A stretch of 64,000 bases of DNA from Trueperella bernardiae (GCF_001469025.1 NZ_LNIZ01000004.1:1-64000), one strand, 5' to 3'. Counted from the first letter of the stretch, positions 47,963 to 61,796 are shown. Notes: generated from the letters alone by a model not told the origin. Translations and numbers: made by a program.

Positions 47963-48433
47963 TTACCAGCGGTAGTGAGCGAAGGCGCGGTTGGCCTCAG
48001 CCATACGGTGGACATCCTCGCGGCGCTTGACGGCGGCACCGAGGCCGTTGGAGGCGTCCATGATCTCGTTCTGGAGGCGCTCGAGCATCGTGTTCTCGCG
48101 GCGGTCGCGCGAGTAGTCCACAAGCCAGCGGATCGCGAGGGCGTTCGCGCGGTTCGGCTTGACCTCGGTGGGCACCTGGTAGGTGGCACCGCCGACGCGG
48201 CGGGAGCGGACCTCGAGCTGCGGGCGGATGTTGTCCAGGGCGCGCTTGAGCACCTCAAGCGGCTCCTGGCCGGTCTTCTCGGCGACGCCGGCCAGCGCGC
48301 CGTAAACAATGCGCTCGGCGGTGGACTTCTTGCCGTCACGAAGCACGCGGTTGATCACCTGGGTGACCACGGGCGAGCCGTGGACCGGATCGTTAACGAG
48401 CGGGCGCTTGCGGATGGGACCCTTACGAGGCAT
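47963..48433 (-). CDS. rpsG: 30S ribosomal protein S7
   Basis: 156 residues, the standard length; [20 protein letters not shown] and [20 protein letters not shown] are S7 signatures. Nucleates assembly of the 30S head. The ATG overlaps the rpsL stop (TAATG). Confidence 0.98.
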   Translation of the reverse strand: MPRKGPIRKRPLVNDPVHGSPVVTQVINRVLRDGKKSTAERIVYGALAGVAEKTGQEPLEVLKRALDNIRPQLEVRSRRVGGATYQVPTEVKPNRANALAIRWLVDYSRDRRENTMLERLQNEIMDASNGLGAAVKRREDVHRMAEANRAFAHYRW

Positions 48434-48807
48434 TACTTCTTCTCCTTCTTCGCACCGTACTTGGAGCGGCCCTGGCCGCGGCTCTTCACGCCCTGCGTGT
48501 CAAGCGCGCCACGGACGATGTGGTAGCGAACGCCGGGAAGGTCCTTCACACGGCCACCGCGGACGAGCACGATCGAGTGCTCCTGGAGGTTGTGACCCTC
48601 GCCGGGGATGTAAGCCGTGACCTCAACGCCGGAGGAAAGGCGAACACGAGCAACCTTACGAAGAGCCGAGTTCGGCTTCTTCGGGGTGGTGGTGTACACA
48701 CGCGTGCAAACGCCGCGACGCTGCGGGCTCCTCTTCAGGCCCGGGGTCGCGGAGCTGGACGCCTTGCTGGAGCGGCCCTTGCGGACCAGCTGCTGAATAG
48801 TAGGCAC
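48433..48807 (-). CDS. rpsL: 30S ribosomal protein S12
   Basis: 124 residues from GTG 48807, with AGGAGAAGTA directly upstream. [11 protein letters not shown] start, [17 protein letters not shown] and [17 protein letters not shown]. Lysines 43 and 88 are both present, the residues whose replacement gives streptomycin resistance. First gene of the rpsL-rpsG-fusA-tuf unit. Confidence 0.98.
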   Translation of the reverse strand: MPTIQQLVRKGRSSKASSSATPGLKRSPQRRGVCTRVYTTTPKKPNSALRKVARVRLSSGVEVTAYIPGEGHNLQEHSIVLVRGGRVKDLPGVRYHIVRGALDTQGVKSRGQGRSKYGAKKEKK

Positions 48808-49199
48808 TACTTCTCCTGTATATGAGTTCAGATCGTCGAACTGCCCGCCTGCTCGGTCGAACGTGCGGGTGAAAGGACACCGTACCTTCCACGCGCCCAC
48901 GGGCTGTCTTTATCGCCGGCGGCATGAGCAACTATCACCAATCCGGCGCCGCAACGCCACCCCGTGGGACGGGCACCGCGTTCCAGAATAGCGTTAGCGC
49001 GCCAATCCGGTCAAAGATTGTGACCGAAACGCGTGCGTGGCGCTACCCACACGGCGTCGTTCCCAGGGCCGTCCGGCAGGGGCGAACATGAGGGAACTCA
49101 CCACGCCGGCACGCCCGAGTCGTAGACGCCTCCGAAGGTCTGCCTGCGGCCGGGTGTAGGATGCACAACGATTGACGTTCGCCCATGATGGAGCCTGCC
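48808..49199. other. intergenic region between rpsL and lysP-like gene
   Basis: A 392-base divergent gap without a supported gene. It holds the rpsL promoter described separately and must hold the promoter of the permease gene, for which I see no convincing pair; TTGACG at 49172-49177 lies too close to the start to be used with a normal -10. Confidence 0.5.
48985..49014 (-). promoter_or_regulatory. candidate promoter of the str operon (rpsL)
   Basis: TTGACC (49009-49014), 18 bases, TATTCT (48985-48990) on the minus strand, giving a leader of about 170 bases. The -35 is part of an inverted repeat CGGTCA-7-TGACCG. Confidence 0.6.
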
Positions 49200-50675
49200 A
49201 TGACCACCGACCCCACCCAACATAGCGCGCCCGCCTCCGCCGGCCGCCTTCACCGCGGCCTTCGCGCCCGCCACCTCAACATGATCGCCATCGGCGGCGC
49301 GATCGGCACGGGGCTGTTCGTCGCTTCCGGCGCCACAATCTCCCAGGCCGGCCCCGGCGGCGCCCTGCTCGCCTACGCGCTGATCGGCATCATGGTCTTC
49401 TTCCTCATGCAGTCGCTGGGTGAGATGGCCACCTACTCCCCCGTTGCCGGTTCCTTCGGCGAGTACGGCACGCGCTACGTCAGCCCATCGTTCGGTTTCG
49501 CGATGGGGTGGAATTACTGGTTCAACTGGGCGATCACCGTGGCCGCCGAGCTCGTGGCCGCCGCGCTCGTCATGGCCTACTGGTTCCCGGATACGCCGTC
49601 GATCGTGTGGTCGGCACTCTTCCTCGTCATCCTTTTCCTTATTAATGCGATCTCCGCGCGCACGTTTGGCGAGGGCGAATTCTGGTTCGCCGCAATCAAG
49701 GTGGTCACGGTCCTCGTCTTCCTCGGCCTCGGCGTGCTCATGATCGCGGGCATCATGGGCGGCACCTCCCCCGGCACCGCGAACTGGACCACGGGCGACG
49801 CCCCGTTCGTGGGCGGCGGGCTCGGCATCCTGTCCGTGTTCATGATCGCCGGCTTCTCCTTCCAGGGCACCGAGATGGTCGGCATCGCGGCCGGCGAGGC
49901 CCAGGACCCCGACCGCACCATCCCCCGCGCCATCCATGCCGTCTTCTGGCGCATCCTCATCTTCTACATCGGCGCCATCGCCGTCATCGGCTTCCTCCTG
50001 CCCTACACCGATCCCGCGCTCCTCAACCCTGGCGGCGACATCGCTCTGTCCCCCTTCACCCTCGTCTTCGAGCGTGCCGGCATCGCCGCGGCGGCCGCGA
50101 TCATGAACGCAGTCATCCTCACCTCGGTGCTGTCGGCCGGCACCTCGGGGCTGTACGCCTCCACCCGCATGCTTTACGGCCTTGCCAAGTCCGGCCAGGC
50201 TCCCGCGATTTTCGCGACGACGACCCGGCGCGGCATCCCCATGGCCGCCCTGCTCGCCACCACGGCGGTGGGCGCGGCCTCCTTCCTCACCTCCCTCATC
50301 GGCGACGGCGAAGCCTACACCTGGCTCGTCAACGCCTCCGGGCTGGCCGGGTTCATCACCTGGGTGGGCATCGCGTGGAGCCACTACAAGTTCCGCAAGG
50401 CGTACGTGGCTCAGGGCCACGACCCCGCCGAGCTGCCTTTCCGCGCGTCGTTCTTCCCCCTCGGACCGCTCCTGGCGCTCGCGATGACGCTGGTGGTGAT
50501 CGTCGGCCAGAACACCGAGGCACTCCTGGGCGACACGGAGTTCATGTCGCTGCTGTCCAGCTACATCGGCCTGCCGCTGTTCCTGGCGCTGTGGGCTGGG
50601 CACAAGCTCATCACGCGCGCGCCGGCGGTCAAGCCGCTGGAGGCGGATCTGACCCGGCGTTCGGACGCCGACTAA
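49200..50675 (+). CDS. lysP: amino-acid permease of the APC superfamily, LysP-like
   Basis: 491 residues, 12 membrane helices. ATG 49200 has GGAG six bases upstream; an earlier ATG at 49185 lacks it. The N-terminus LRARHLNMIAIGGAIGTGLF and the stretches GWNYWFNWAITVAAELVAAA, GTEMVGIAAGEAQDPDRTIP and FYIGAIAVIGFLLPYTDP follow lysine permease LysP closely. Lysine uptake is the best guess; other cationic or neutral amino acids are possible. It lies on the plus strand within the minus-strand ribosomal supercluster. Confidence 0.88.
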   Translation: MTTDPTQHSAPASAGRLHRGLRARHLNMIAIGGAIGTGLFVASGATISQAGPGGALLAYALIGIMVFFLMQSLGEMATYSPVAGSFGEYGTRYVSPSFGFAMGWNYWFNWAITVAAELVAAALVMAYWFPDTPSIVWSALFLVILFLINAISARTFGEGEFWFAAIKVVTVLVFLGLGVLMIAGIMGGTSPGTANWTTGDAPFVGGGLGILSVFMIAGFSFQGTEMVGIAAGEAQDPDRTIPRAIHAVFWRILIFYIGAIAVIGFLLPYTDPALLNPGGDIALSPFTLVFERAGIAAAAAIMNAVILTSVLSAGTSGLYASTRMLYGLAKSGQAPAIFATTTRRGIPMAALLATTAVGAASFLTSLIGDGEAYTWLVNASGLAGFITWVGIAWSHYKFRKAYVAQGHDPAELPFRASFFPLGPLLALAMTLVVIVGQNTEALLGDTEFMSLLSSYIGLPLFLALWAGHKLITRAPAVKPLEADLTRRSDAD

Positions 50676-50712
50676 CTGCGCGCCCCTGCGGGCTTCCTGA
50701 GCCCTCACGCCA

Positions 50713-51062
50713 TTGACCACGTTCGATAGCATCACGGACATAGATCCGTATTTGAGCCGCTACTACTTCTATAGCCCTAAAGAGACCAGCAAGTCCTGGC
50801 TCTTCCCGCGGACTACCTGCTCGATTCCTCGACAACGGCAAGCCGCGCGCCCGAATCACCCAGGGTTCAAGTGTTCATCGAGACCTCGATGTCACTCGCA
50901 ACGCGGGATTCCGGCGGAATGGCATATGCAGACTTCGGATCCAGCGTGAAGGTCACCGGAATCGTCTCTGGAATCAAGAACCCGCTCATCGGAAAGTCGA
51001 CTACATACGTAGTGGATTGGCGCAAGATCGCCGCCACATATGCCGCGCGGCTGATGCTCTAG
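50713..51062 (+). pseudogene. decayed gene fragment, function unknown
   Basis: One frame opens MTTFDSITDIDPYLSRYYFY and loses sense near 50810; a second frame, open from about 50783 to the stop at 51062, reads VLALPADYLLDSS… and then VFIETSMSLATRDSGGMAYA…VDWRKIAATYAARLML. The parts look like one protein broken by a frameshift near 50800-50830. No domain is recognised. It may once have preceded the lipoprotein gene in an operon. Confidence 0.35.
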
Positions 51063-51074
51063 TAAGGAAGGACC

Positions 51075-51464
51075 ATGATGAAGCACAAGGTTTTGATAAC
51101 CGCGGCGCTGTATCTAGCAGCCCTCGCCGCATGCACGAATTCCGAGGCGCTTACTGTGCCCACCCTCCCGCGCGAGACGGAAGGCCCCCTAGCCGCTAAA
51201 CTGAACACTCTCACCCGCATCGACGTTGCGGAGGGGTACGCCTGCCCCATTGTCGGGGACGATACGCTCATCGTCTTTTCCGAGCCGGTATCTGCGAGCG
51301 CCGCCAAGTCGATCACGGTCGGAGACGTCACCATCAAGGTCGGCGAGTCTTTCGAGACCAGCGTCACGCATGAGATCCCAGATGGATTCGAATGCGGTGG
51401 CAAGCTCTACCCGCAGGCAGAACACGTCATCTTCCCCGGTGTCAACCTCGTCGACCTGGATTAG
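51075..51464 (+). CDS. small predicted lipoprotein of unknown function
   Basis: 129 residues with a lipoprotein signal (MKHKVLITAALYLAALAAC, lipobox cysteine at about 20). The mature part is about 110 residues, rich in beta-strand pattern (DDTLIVFSEPVSA, ITVGDVTIKVGESF) and has two further cysteines (YACPIV, FECGGK) that may pair. AAGGAAGG precedes ATG 51075. Composition is less GC-biased than the flanking genes. No family recognised. Confidence 0.7.
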   Translation: MMKHKVLITAALYLAALAACTNSEALTVPTLPRETEGPLAAKLNTLTRIDVAEGYACPIVGDDTLIVFSEPVSASAAKSITVGDVTIKVGESFETSVTHEIPDGFECGGKLYPQAEHVIFPGVNLVDLD

Positions 51465-51550
51465 CGGCTCTTCCCAGTTCAGCGCGTGGTGCGCAAAGCT
51501 CGTGAATATGTCGGCTGCCGAATCCTATAGGAGCCTGGTTGGCCCCAGGT

Positions 51551-51826
51551 TCACGACTTGTGTCGGGCGTAGCCGCTACGCCACAGGTACACGGCCACGA
51601 CGGCGACCACCGTGAAGATGACGCCCCCACGGGAAGTGCGACAGCTGGGAGGACTGCTGGACCTGCGCGATCTCCTCCGCCGGGTTACCCTCGGCCAAGG
51701 CGAGGCTCGGTCCGGGCTGGGCATCGACAGCCGCAGTAGAAACGGTCGCTAAATGAGTGGTCTCCCCATAGGCGAGAGCAACGGGAAAGGCAAGGCGGAT
51801 GGAAAGCGCCGCCGTGAAAGCACCAA
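51551..51826 (-). pseudogene. broken gene for a small exported, membrane-anchored protein
   Basis: One minus-strand frame reads LGAFTAALSIRLAFPVALAY (signal-peptide-like), then ATVSTAAVDAQPGPSLALAE and VQQSSQLSHFPWG. At a run of five G the next frame takes over with VIFTVVAVVAVYLWRSGYAR (transmembrane helix) and stops at 51551. With one G less the two parts join. No start codon is found in the first frame. So it is probably a pseudogene with two lesions. The rest of the 51465-51869 gap shows no gene. Confidence 0.45.
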
Positions 51827-51869
51827 GTCGCGCACGTCACGCCCCCGCCAGCGCAGGTCCGCACAAAAC

Positions 51870-51902
51870 GAGGCTGGGCCGGAAAGAATCCGGCCCAGCC
51901 TC
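51870..51902 (-). terminator. intrinsic terminator of rpoBC
   Basis: GAGGCTGGGCCGGA, 5-base loop, TCCGGCCCAGCCTC, then GTTTTG on the minus strand, 15 bases past the rpoC stop. Confidence 0.9.
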
Positions 51903-51917
51903 ACATTCTTCGCAGCC

Positions 51918-55892
<3,975 letters not shown>

Positions 55893-55977
55893 GATTCCTA
55901 CATCCTCAGTTCTTCACGCCTCAATTGTGGCCATTGGCAGGTGGAGCGGCGGGCGTTCGCCGCCCCACCCACAAGAG

Positions 55978-58900
55978 TCAGAAGTCAGAGCCGGACTCGA
56001 GCCCCTCGAGGCCGGTGGTGATACCTGCTGACTGCGGCGAACGGAAGGCGTCCTCGTCCGCATCCTGCAGCGAGATCGCGTTTCCGCCCGCGTCGAGGGC
56101 CTCCACGTTCAGGCACAGCGAACGCATTTCCTGAACGAGGACCTTGAACGATTCGGGCAGGCCCGGCTCGGGGACGTTGTCGCCCTTCACGATCGCCTCG
56201 TAGACCTTCACACGGCCAACCGTGTCGTCCGACTTGATGGTCAGCATCTCCTGCAGGGTGTGCGCGGCGCCGTAAGCCTCCAGCGCCCACACCTCCATCT
56301 CACCGAAGCGCTGGCCGCCGAACTGGGCCTTACCGCCCAGCGGCTGCTGGGTGACCATCGAGTACGGGCCCGTGGAACGGGCGTGGATCTTGTCGTCCAC
56401 CAGGTGGTGAAGCTTGAGCATGTACATGTAGCCCACCGACACCGGATCCGGGAACGGCTCGCCGGTGCGGCCGTCGAACAAGCGAGCCTTGCCCGCGGCG
56501 TCAACCATACGATCGCCGTCTCGGTTCGGGTTCGTGTTCGCGAGCAGGCCGTTGAGCTCGTCGGACAGGACGCCGTCGAACACCGGGGTGGCCACGGTAC
56601 GATCCGGGCCGGCCTTGACGGCCCGCTCGGGCAGACGCACGGCCCACTCTTCGCCGGCTTCGCGCGCCGCGGTGGCGTCCCAGCCCTGCTTCGCCACCCA
56701 CCCGAGGTGGAGCTCGAAGACCTGGCCCAGGTTCATACGCGAGGGCACGCCCAGCGGGTTGAGCACGATGTCGACCGGGGTGCCGTCCTCCATGAACGGC
56801 ATGTCCTCCACCGGCAGGATTCGCGAGATGACGCCCTTGTTACCGTGGCGGCCGGCCATCTTGTCGCCAATCGAGATCTTGCGGCGCTGAGCGATGTGCA
56901 CGCGGACTGACTGACGGATGTCCGAGGGCAGCTCGTCGTGGTTCTCGGCTGAGAACTCCTTGACGCCGATGACGATACCGGACTGGCCGTGCGGGACGCG
57001 CAGCGAGGTGTCGCGCACTTCCTTCGCCTTCTCGCCGAAGATCGCGCGCAGCAGGCGCTCCTCCGACGTCAGCTCGGTCTCGCCCTTCGGGGTGATCTTG
57101 CCAACCAGGATGTCGCCGGCCACGACCTCGGCGCCCACGCGGATGATACCGCGCTCGTCGAGGTGGGAGAGCATCTCCTCCGACACGTTCGGGATGTCCC
57201 GGGTGATCTCCTCCGGGCCCAGCTTCGTGTCACGCGCGTCGACCTCGTGCTCCTCGATGTGGATTGAGGTCAGAAGGTCCTCTGACTGGCAACGCTGAGA
57301 GACGATGATCGCGTCCTCGTAGTTGTAACCGTTCCACGCCATGAAGGCCACGAGCAGGTTCTGGCCGAGCGCGAGCTCGCCGCCCTCGGTGGCCGGGCCG
57401 TCCGCGATGAGCGAGCCCTTCTCCAGGCGATCGCCCTCGCTCACCACGACCTTCATGTTGGTGCAGTTGCCCGGGTTGGAGCGCTCGAACTTCGTCAGTC
57501 GGTACGTGAAATACGTGCCCTCGTCCTCTTCCACGGTCACGTGGTCGGCCGAGACCTCGGTCACGACGCCGCCCGCGCGGGCCACGAGAACATCTCCCGC
57601 ATCGACCGCTGCGCGCATCTCAATGCCCGTGCCCACGAGCGGGGCGACCGGCTTGATGAGCGGCACGGCCTGGCGCTGCATGTTCGCACCCATGAGGGCT
57701 CGATTCGCGTCGTCGTGCTCGAGGAACGGGATGGCGGCGGTACCCACCGACACCATCTGACGCGCCGAGACGTCCATGTAGTCGACCTCGTCGGCTGGGA
57801 TCAGCGCCGGCTCACCGCCGGGGAGGCGAACGAGGACTTCCGCCTCGAGGAACTTCCCGTTCTCATCCATCGGCGCGGCGGCCTGAGCGACAGTGTAGCG
57901 GTCCTCATCCGCAGCATCGAGGTAGTCGATCTGGTTGGTGACAACCCCGTTTTCGACCTTGCGATACGGGGTCTCAATGAAGCCGAACGCGTTGACACGG
58001 CCGTAGGTGGCCAGCGAGCCGATCAGGCCAATGTTCGGACCTTCCGGGGTCTCAATCGGACACATGCGCCCGTAGTGGGACGGGTGGACGTCTCGCACTT
58101 CCATCGACGCGCGGTCACGCGACAGGCCGCCCGGGCCGAGAGCCGACAGGCGGCGCTTGTGGGTCAGGCCCGCCAGCGGGTTGTTCTGGTCCATGAACTG
58201 CGACAGCTGGGAGGTTCCGAAGAACTCCTTAATCGCGGCAACGATCGGACGGATGTTAATGAGCGACGACGGCGTGATAGCCTCAGCATCCTGGGTGGTC
58301 ATACGCTCGCGGACCATGCGGTCGAGGCGGGCCAGACCGGTGCGCACCTGGTTTTGGATCAGTTCACCAACGGCGCGGATGCGGCGGTTGCCAAAGTGGT
58401 CGATGTCGTCGTCCTCCACCACGACCTCACGGCCGGCGTCGACGGTCACGGTGGTCTTCTCCCCCGCGTGCAGCGCGAGGAGGTAGCGCAGGGTGGCGGT
58501 GATGTCCGACAACTGGAGCTGACGGTCCTTGCCCTCCGGGTCAAGGCCCAGCTTCTTGTTGAGCTTGTAGCGGCCCACGTTCGCCAGGTCATAGCGCTTG
58601 GGGTTGAGATAGAAGTTGTTGAGCAGCGTGCGGCCGGCCTCGGCCGTGGGCGGCTCGCCCGGGCGAAGCTTACGGTACAGATCCTGGAGGGCCTCCTCCT
58701 GGGTGTGAACCGTGTCCTTCTCCAGGGTGTCAATAAGGATCGGGTACTGCGCGAACTCCTCGCGGATCTCCGCCTCGGTCATGCCAAGAGCCTTGAGGAA
58801 CACGGTCACCGACTGCTTACGCTTGCGGTCCACGCGAACGCCCACAGAATCGCGCTTGTCGATCTCGAACTCCAGCCACGCACCGCGCGAGGGGATGATC

Positions 58901-59442
58901 TTCGTGTTGTAGATCAGCTTGTCCGAGGTTTTGTCCGCGCTGCGCTCGAAGTACACGCCCGGGGAACGCACCATCTGGGACACGACCACGCGCTCGGTGC
59001 CGTTGATGATGAACGTACCCTGCGGGGTCATGAGCGGGAAGTCACCAATGAAGGTGGTCTGAGACTTGATCTCGCCCGTCTCATAGTTCTGGAACTCGGC
59101 CGTCACGTAGAGCGCGGCGGAGTAGGTCAGGTCCTTCTCCTTGCACTCGGCGATCGACGCCTTCTCGCCTTCGAGGTGCGGGTTGGACAGCACCAGACCC
59201 ATGGTCTCAGCGGTGTTCTGGATCGGGGAGACCTCATCAAAGATCTCCTCAAGACCAGACTTCTCATCCGGGGCAGCGTTCTTGCGCCACTCCTCCGAGC
59301 CGATCAGCCACCCGTAGGAGGAGGTCTGAAGTCCGAGAAGGTCCGGGACCGGCAGCGGCTCGTGGAGCTTAGCGAAAGACACGCGATCCGAGGCGAGCTT
59401 GCCGTCAACAAAGGTGGTATTAAAGGTGCGCGAAGCAGCCAA
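55978..59442 (-). CDS. rpoB: DNA-directed RNA polymerase subunit beta
   Basis: 1154 residues from TTG 59442, which has AAGGGAAGGAT upstream. The rifampicin region (about residues 405-440) reads [20 protein letters not shown] and [10 protein letters not shown], with the wild-type D, H and S at the three main resistance positions. The C-terminal [20 protein letters not shown] is conserved. Forms the catalytic cleft with beta'. Confidence 0.98.
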   Translation of the reverse strand: MAASRTFNTTFVDGKLASDRVSFAKLHEPLPVPDLLGLQTSSYGWLIGSEEWRKNAAPDEKSGLEEIFDEVSPIQNTAETMGLVLSNPHLEGEKASIAECKEKDLTYSAALYVTAEFQNYETGEIKSQTTFIGDFPLMTPQGTFIINGTERVVVSQMVRSPGVYFERSADKTSDKLIYNTKIIPSRGAWLEFEIDKRDSVGVRVDRKRKQSVTVFLKALGMTEAEIREEFAQYPILIDTLEKDTVHTQEEALQDLYRKLRPGEPPTAEAGRTLLNNFYLNPKRYDLANVGRYKLNKKLGLDPEGKDRQLQLSDITATLRYLLALHAGEKTTVTVDAGREVVVEDDDIDHFGNRRIRAVGELIQNQVRTGLARLDRMVRERMTTQDAEAITPSSLINIRPIVAAIKEFFGTSQLSQFMDQNNPLAGLTHKRRLSALGPGGLSRDRASMEVRDVHPSHYGRMCPIETPEGPNIGLIGSLATYGRVNAFGFIETPYRKVENGVVTNQIDYLDAADEDRYTVAQAAAPMDENGKFLEAEVLVRLPGGEPALIPADEVDYMDVSARQMVSVGTAAIPFLEHDDANRALMGANMQRQAVPLIKPVAPLVGTGIEMRAAVDAGDVLVARAGGVVTEVSADHVTVEEDEGTYFTYRLTKFERSNPGNCTNMKVVVSEGDRLEKGSLIADGPATEGGELALGQNLLVAFMAWNGYNYEDAIIVSQRCQSEDLLTSIHIEEHEVDARDTKLGPEEITRDIPNVSEEMLSHLDERGIIRVGAEVVAGDILVGKITPKGETELTSEERLLRAIFGEKAKEVRDTSLRVPHGQSGIVIGVKEFSAENHDELPSDIRQSVRVHIAQRRKISIGDKMAGRHGNKGVISRILPVEDMPFMEDGTPVDIVLNPLGVPSRMNLGQVFELHLGWVAKQGWDATAAREAGEEWAVRLPERAVKAGPDRTVATPVFDGVLSDELNGLLANTNPNRDGDRMVDAAGKARLFDGRTGEPFPDPVSVGYMYMLKLHHLVDDKIHARSTGPYSMVTQQPLGGKAQFGGQRFGEMEVWALEAYGAAHTLQEMLTIKSDDTVGRVKVYEAIVKGDNVPEPGLPESFKVLVQEMRSLCLNVEALDAGGNAISLQDADEDAFRSPQSAGITTGLEGLESGSDF

Positions 59443-59787
59443 AGGGTGATCCTTCCCTCTATGTCGGTTAGGCCGTGCGCGAGGCCGTCACCAGCACAAA
59501 CCTCGAGCTAGGGAGGCATCCTTGCGAGAGCTCCTAGCTAACCTGGGCATGGCAAATGAAAGTCCGCGCAAGTTTCAAATTTACCGCTTTGGCGTAGGGA
59601 AGTCTATCCCCCGCCCTGTGGAAGGGGTCACGACACCTATGTAGCACCCGCGATCCTCGAATCACCTCGCTGCGGTCGCTGCAGAAGAGGGTTCCTCGAT
59701 GCACGGGGCCATGTGATTCCGGCAATGCCGGCTCCCAAGACTATCGCACGCCACGCCCGCCAATGCAAGTACCGGCCCGGCGTGTGG
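59443..59787 (-). promoter_or_regulatory. rpoB upstream region with candidate promoter
   Basis: A gap of over 300 bases without a supported gene. On the minus strand TGACCC (59625-59630), 18 bases, TAGACT (59601-59606) is the best promoter candidate, leaving a leader of about 150 bases. A CCGGCAATGCCGG palindrome (59719-59731) lies further upstream. A short frame at 59534-59725 looks spurious. Confidence 0.4.
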
Positions 59788-59829
59788 AAAAGCCCCCGCG
59801 CTGATCCGGAAGGATCAAGCGCGGGGGCC
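59788..59829 (-). terminator. intrinsic terminator of rplJ-rplL
   Basis: GCCCCCGCGCTGATCC pairs with GGATCAAGCGCGGGGGC (one bulge, 4-base loop) and is followed on the minus strand by TTTTCC, 22 bases past the rplL stop. It separates rplJL from rpoBC. Confidence 0.9.
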
Positions 59830-59850
59830 CATGCGGCTAGGCCGCAAAAA

Positions 59851-60240
59851 TTACTTGAGCTCCACCTTGGCGCCGGCGGCCTCGAGCTTAGCCTTGGCCT
59901 CCTCAGCGGCCTCCTTGGCAACGCCCTCGAGGACGGGCTTCGGAGCGCCGTCAACGAGGTCCTTGGCCTCCTTCAGGCCGAGCGAGGTCAGAGCGCGGAC
60001 CTCCTTGATGACCGCGATCTTGGTGGCGCCGGCATCAGCGAGGATGACGTCGAACTCCGACTTCTCCTCCTCAGCAGCGGCGGCTTCGCCAGCAGCCGGG
60101 GCGGCAGCAGCGGCGACGGCGACCGGAGCGGCGGCCTCGACGTCGAACTCCTCCTCGAACTTCTTCACGAAGTCGGAGAGCTCGATCAGGGTGAGCTCCT
60201 TGAAAGCATCGATGAGCTCGTCAACAGTGAGCTTGGCCAT
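59851..60240 (-). CDS. rplL: 50S ribosomal protein L7/L12
   Basis: 129 residues: N-terminal dimerisation helices ([20 protein letters not shown]), Ala-rich hinge ([17 protein letters not shown]) and C-terminal factor-binding domain ([23 protein letters not shown]). Forms the stalk with L10. It follows rplJ by 73 bases. Confidence 0.98.
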   Translation of the reverse strand: MAKLTVDELIDAFKELTLIELSDFVKKFEEEFDVEAAAPVAVAAAAAPAAGEAAAAEEEKSEFDVILADAGATKIAVIKEVRALTSLGLKEAKDLVDGAPKPVLEGVAKEAAEEAKAKLEAAGAKVELK

Positions 60241-60313
60241 GGTAGACCTTCCTTCCTTTGCCTACTTGCGAGGCAGTTCCCTCAGGTGAGGATTTAACAA
60301 TTGGTGGGTGCTG

Positions 60314-60835
60314 CTAGGCAGCGGCTTCCTGCTTCGCACGCAGGGCGTCAACGGTACGGACCGTCTTCGTGGCGGATGCCTTGAAGACGAATGCAGCCTT
60401 GACCATCGAAGCCTTGAGGGCTCCGGCGGCCTTCGCGAGGAGAACCTCACGCGACTCAAGATCAGCAAGGGCCTTGACGCCGTCGACGTCGAGGATCTGG
60501 CCTTCCATCACGCCGGACTTGAGCACGAGCTTGTCGTTGTCCTTCGCGAAGTTCTTCAGTGCCTTGGCTGCGGAAGCGATGTCACCGGTGACGAAAGCGA
60601 GGGCGGTGGGGCCGGTCAGGTCTGCATCCAGACCCTCAACACCAGCGTCCTTCGCAGCGATGCGCACGAGCGTGTTCTTAGCGACGTGGTAACGCACATC
60701 AGAGCCGAGCACGCGGCGCAGAGTCTTCATCTGCTCCACGGTCAGTCCGCGGTACTCCGTCAGAAGAACGGCGTCAGAGTTACGGAATTCTTCCGTCAGC
60801 TGCGCGATCTCTGCAGACTTTTCGGTCCGCTTCAT
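60314..60835 (-). CDS. rplJ: 50S ribosomal protein L10
   Basis: 173 residues from ATG 60835, with GGAGG seven bases upstream; a longer frame runs back into the leader and is rejected. EIAQLTEEFRNSDAVLLTEY, RGLTVEQMKTLRRVL and the C-terminal helices that anchor L12 dimers. It is preceded by an L10 leader with attenuator. Confidence 0.97.
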   Translation of the reverse strand: MKRTEKSAEIAQLTEEFRNSDAVLLTEYRGLTVEQMKTLRRVLGSDVRYHVAKNTLVRIAAKDAGVEGLDADLTGPTALAFVTGDIASAAKALKNFAKDNDKLVLKSGVMEGQILDVDGVKALADLESREVLLAKAAGALKASMVKAAFVFKASATKTVRTVDALRAKQEAAA

Positions 60836-60875
60836 GGGACCTCCTTCCGATGGTTTGCCACAGTTTTCACGCAAT

Positions 60876-60903
60876 AAAAAACCTCGCGCACGCAGGCACG
60901 AGG
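60876..60903 (-). terminator. attenuator terminator in the rplJ leader
   Basis: CCTCG and CGAGG with an inner TGCCTGCGTGCG loop that can extend the stem, followed by six T on the minus strand. It lies inside the L10 leader, 41 bases before the rplJ start. Confidence 0.75.
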
Positions 60904-60990
60904 AGATTCACGAAGAATAATTCTCTTGTCATACCTACGCGGGTTTTCATTGAATGAAATTAACTCCGAAGAGACCTGCGGTCTTGGGCA
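60876..60990 (-). ncRNA. L10 leader (autoregulatory mRNA structure of rplJ-rplL)
   Basis: The minus strand carries ACCGCAGGTCTC, then TTAAT, AATGAAAA and CCCGCGTAGGT in the order and spacing of the L10-leader family, where L10(L12)4 binds. The proposed promoter lies immediately upstream, so the leader begins at the transcript 5' end. An intrinsic terminator follows, giving an attenuation design. The 5' and 3' borders are approximate. Confidence 0.85.
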
Positions 60991-60996
60991 TGAATC

Positions 60997-61025
60997 AGAC
61001 TAACGCCTTCGCCCCAGCCGGGCAA
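60997..61025 (-). promoter_or_regulatory. promoter of rplJ-rplL
   Basis: TTGCCC (61020-61025), 17 bases, TAGTCT (60997-61002) on the minus strand. The expected start near 60990 coincides with the 5' end of the L10 leader. Confidence 0.65.
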
Positions 61026-61079
61026 GGCCGCGCGGGCGAACGTGCGTCACTTCACGACGCCGTTGCTCGCCTCGCACCC

Positions 61080-61706
61080 TCACTGCCCGTGTTCGCGTAG
61101 CTCGTGGGAGATGCGATGGACGAGCATGTCGAGGGCCACGAGGTTGCGCCCGCCCTCGGGAATAATGATGTCGGCCCGGCGCTTGGAGGGCGCCACGTAC
61201 AGTTCGTGCATCGGCTTGACGGTGGTCAGATATTGCTGCTCCACCGATTCGATCGTACGCCCGCGCTCGATCACGTCGCGCTTGACGCGGCGCAGGATCC
61301 GCACGTCGGCGTCGGTCTCCACGAACAGCTTGACGTCGAACATGTCGCACAGGCGCTCCTCGACGAAGAGCACGATCCCCTCCACGAGGATGACGGGCGC
61401 CGGCTCGATCCGGATCGTCTCCTTCGCCCGCGTGTGCTGGGCGTAGTCGTACGTGGGGCAGTCGATCGCCTGGCCGCTGATGAGTTGGTGGAGCTGGTCG
61501 ATCATCAGGTCGTTGTCGAAGGCGTCCGGGTGATCGTAGTTGAGCTTGGCGCGTTCCTCGAGCCGCAGGTCGTCGTGAGGGCGGTAGTAGTTGTCGTGGA
61601 AAACGACCGCGGTGCGCGGAGCGAACTTCGCCTCGATCGCCCGGGTCAAGGTGGTCTTCCCACTACCGGTACCGCCCGCGATCCCGATCACCATCGGCTT
61701 AGCCAT
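61080..61706 (-). CDS. udk: uridine kinase
   Basis: 208 residues from ATG 61706, with GAGGAG upstream. P-loop GIAGGTGSGKTTLTRAI, VVFHDNYYRPHDDL, YDHPDAFDNDLM and DCPTYDYAQHTR are typical of the PRK/Udk family. It phosphorylates uridine and cytidine in pyrimidine salvage. Its place between rplA and rplJ is unusual. It has its own space on both sides: a terminator after rplA and the L10 promoter downstream. Confidence 0.94.
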   Translation of the reverse strand: MAKPMVIGIAGGTGSGKTTLTRAIEAKFAPRTAVVFHDNYYRPHDDLRLEERAKLNYDHPDAFDNDLMIDQLHQLISGQAIDCPTYDYAQHTRAKETIRIEPAPVILVEGIVLFVEERLCDMFDVKLFVETDADVRILRRVKRDVIERGRTIESVEQQYLTTVKPMHELYVAPSKRRADIIIPEGGRNLVALDMLVHRISHELREHGQ

Positions 61707-61754
61707 ACGCGCTCCTCTTCCCGCTCCCACTCAAGTCTGCCGTGGTGAATATAG

Positions 61755-61788
61755 GGCAAAGGCCCGCACGTTGGTGCGGGCCTTTGCC
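61755..61788 (-). terminator. terminator after rplA
   Basis: GGCAAAGGCCCGCAC, GTTG loop, GTGCGGGCCTTTGCC: a 15-bp perfect stem eight bases past the rplA stop. No long T-run on the minus strand. It isolates nusG-rplK-rplA from udk. Confidence 0.8.
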
Positions 61789-61796
61789 GATAACAC

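Noticed and set aside
49098-50741. 547-codon minus-strand open frame
   Set aside because: Antisense to the LysP-like permease; the translation is G/R/E-rich without domains, while the plus strand matches a known family closely.
57541-59511. 656-codon plus-strand open frame
   Set aside because: Antisense to rpoB with the same low-complexity composition; no ribosome-binding site or domain.
59534-59725. 63-codon minus-strand frame upstream of rpoB
   Set aside because: No ribosome-binding site or similarity; the segment is better explained as promoter and leader of rpoB.
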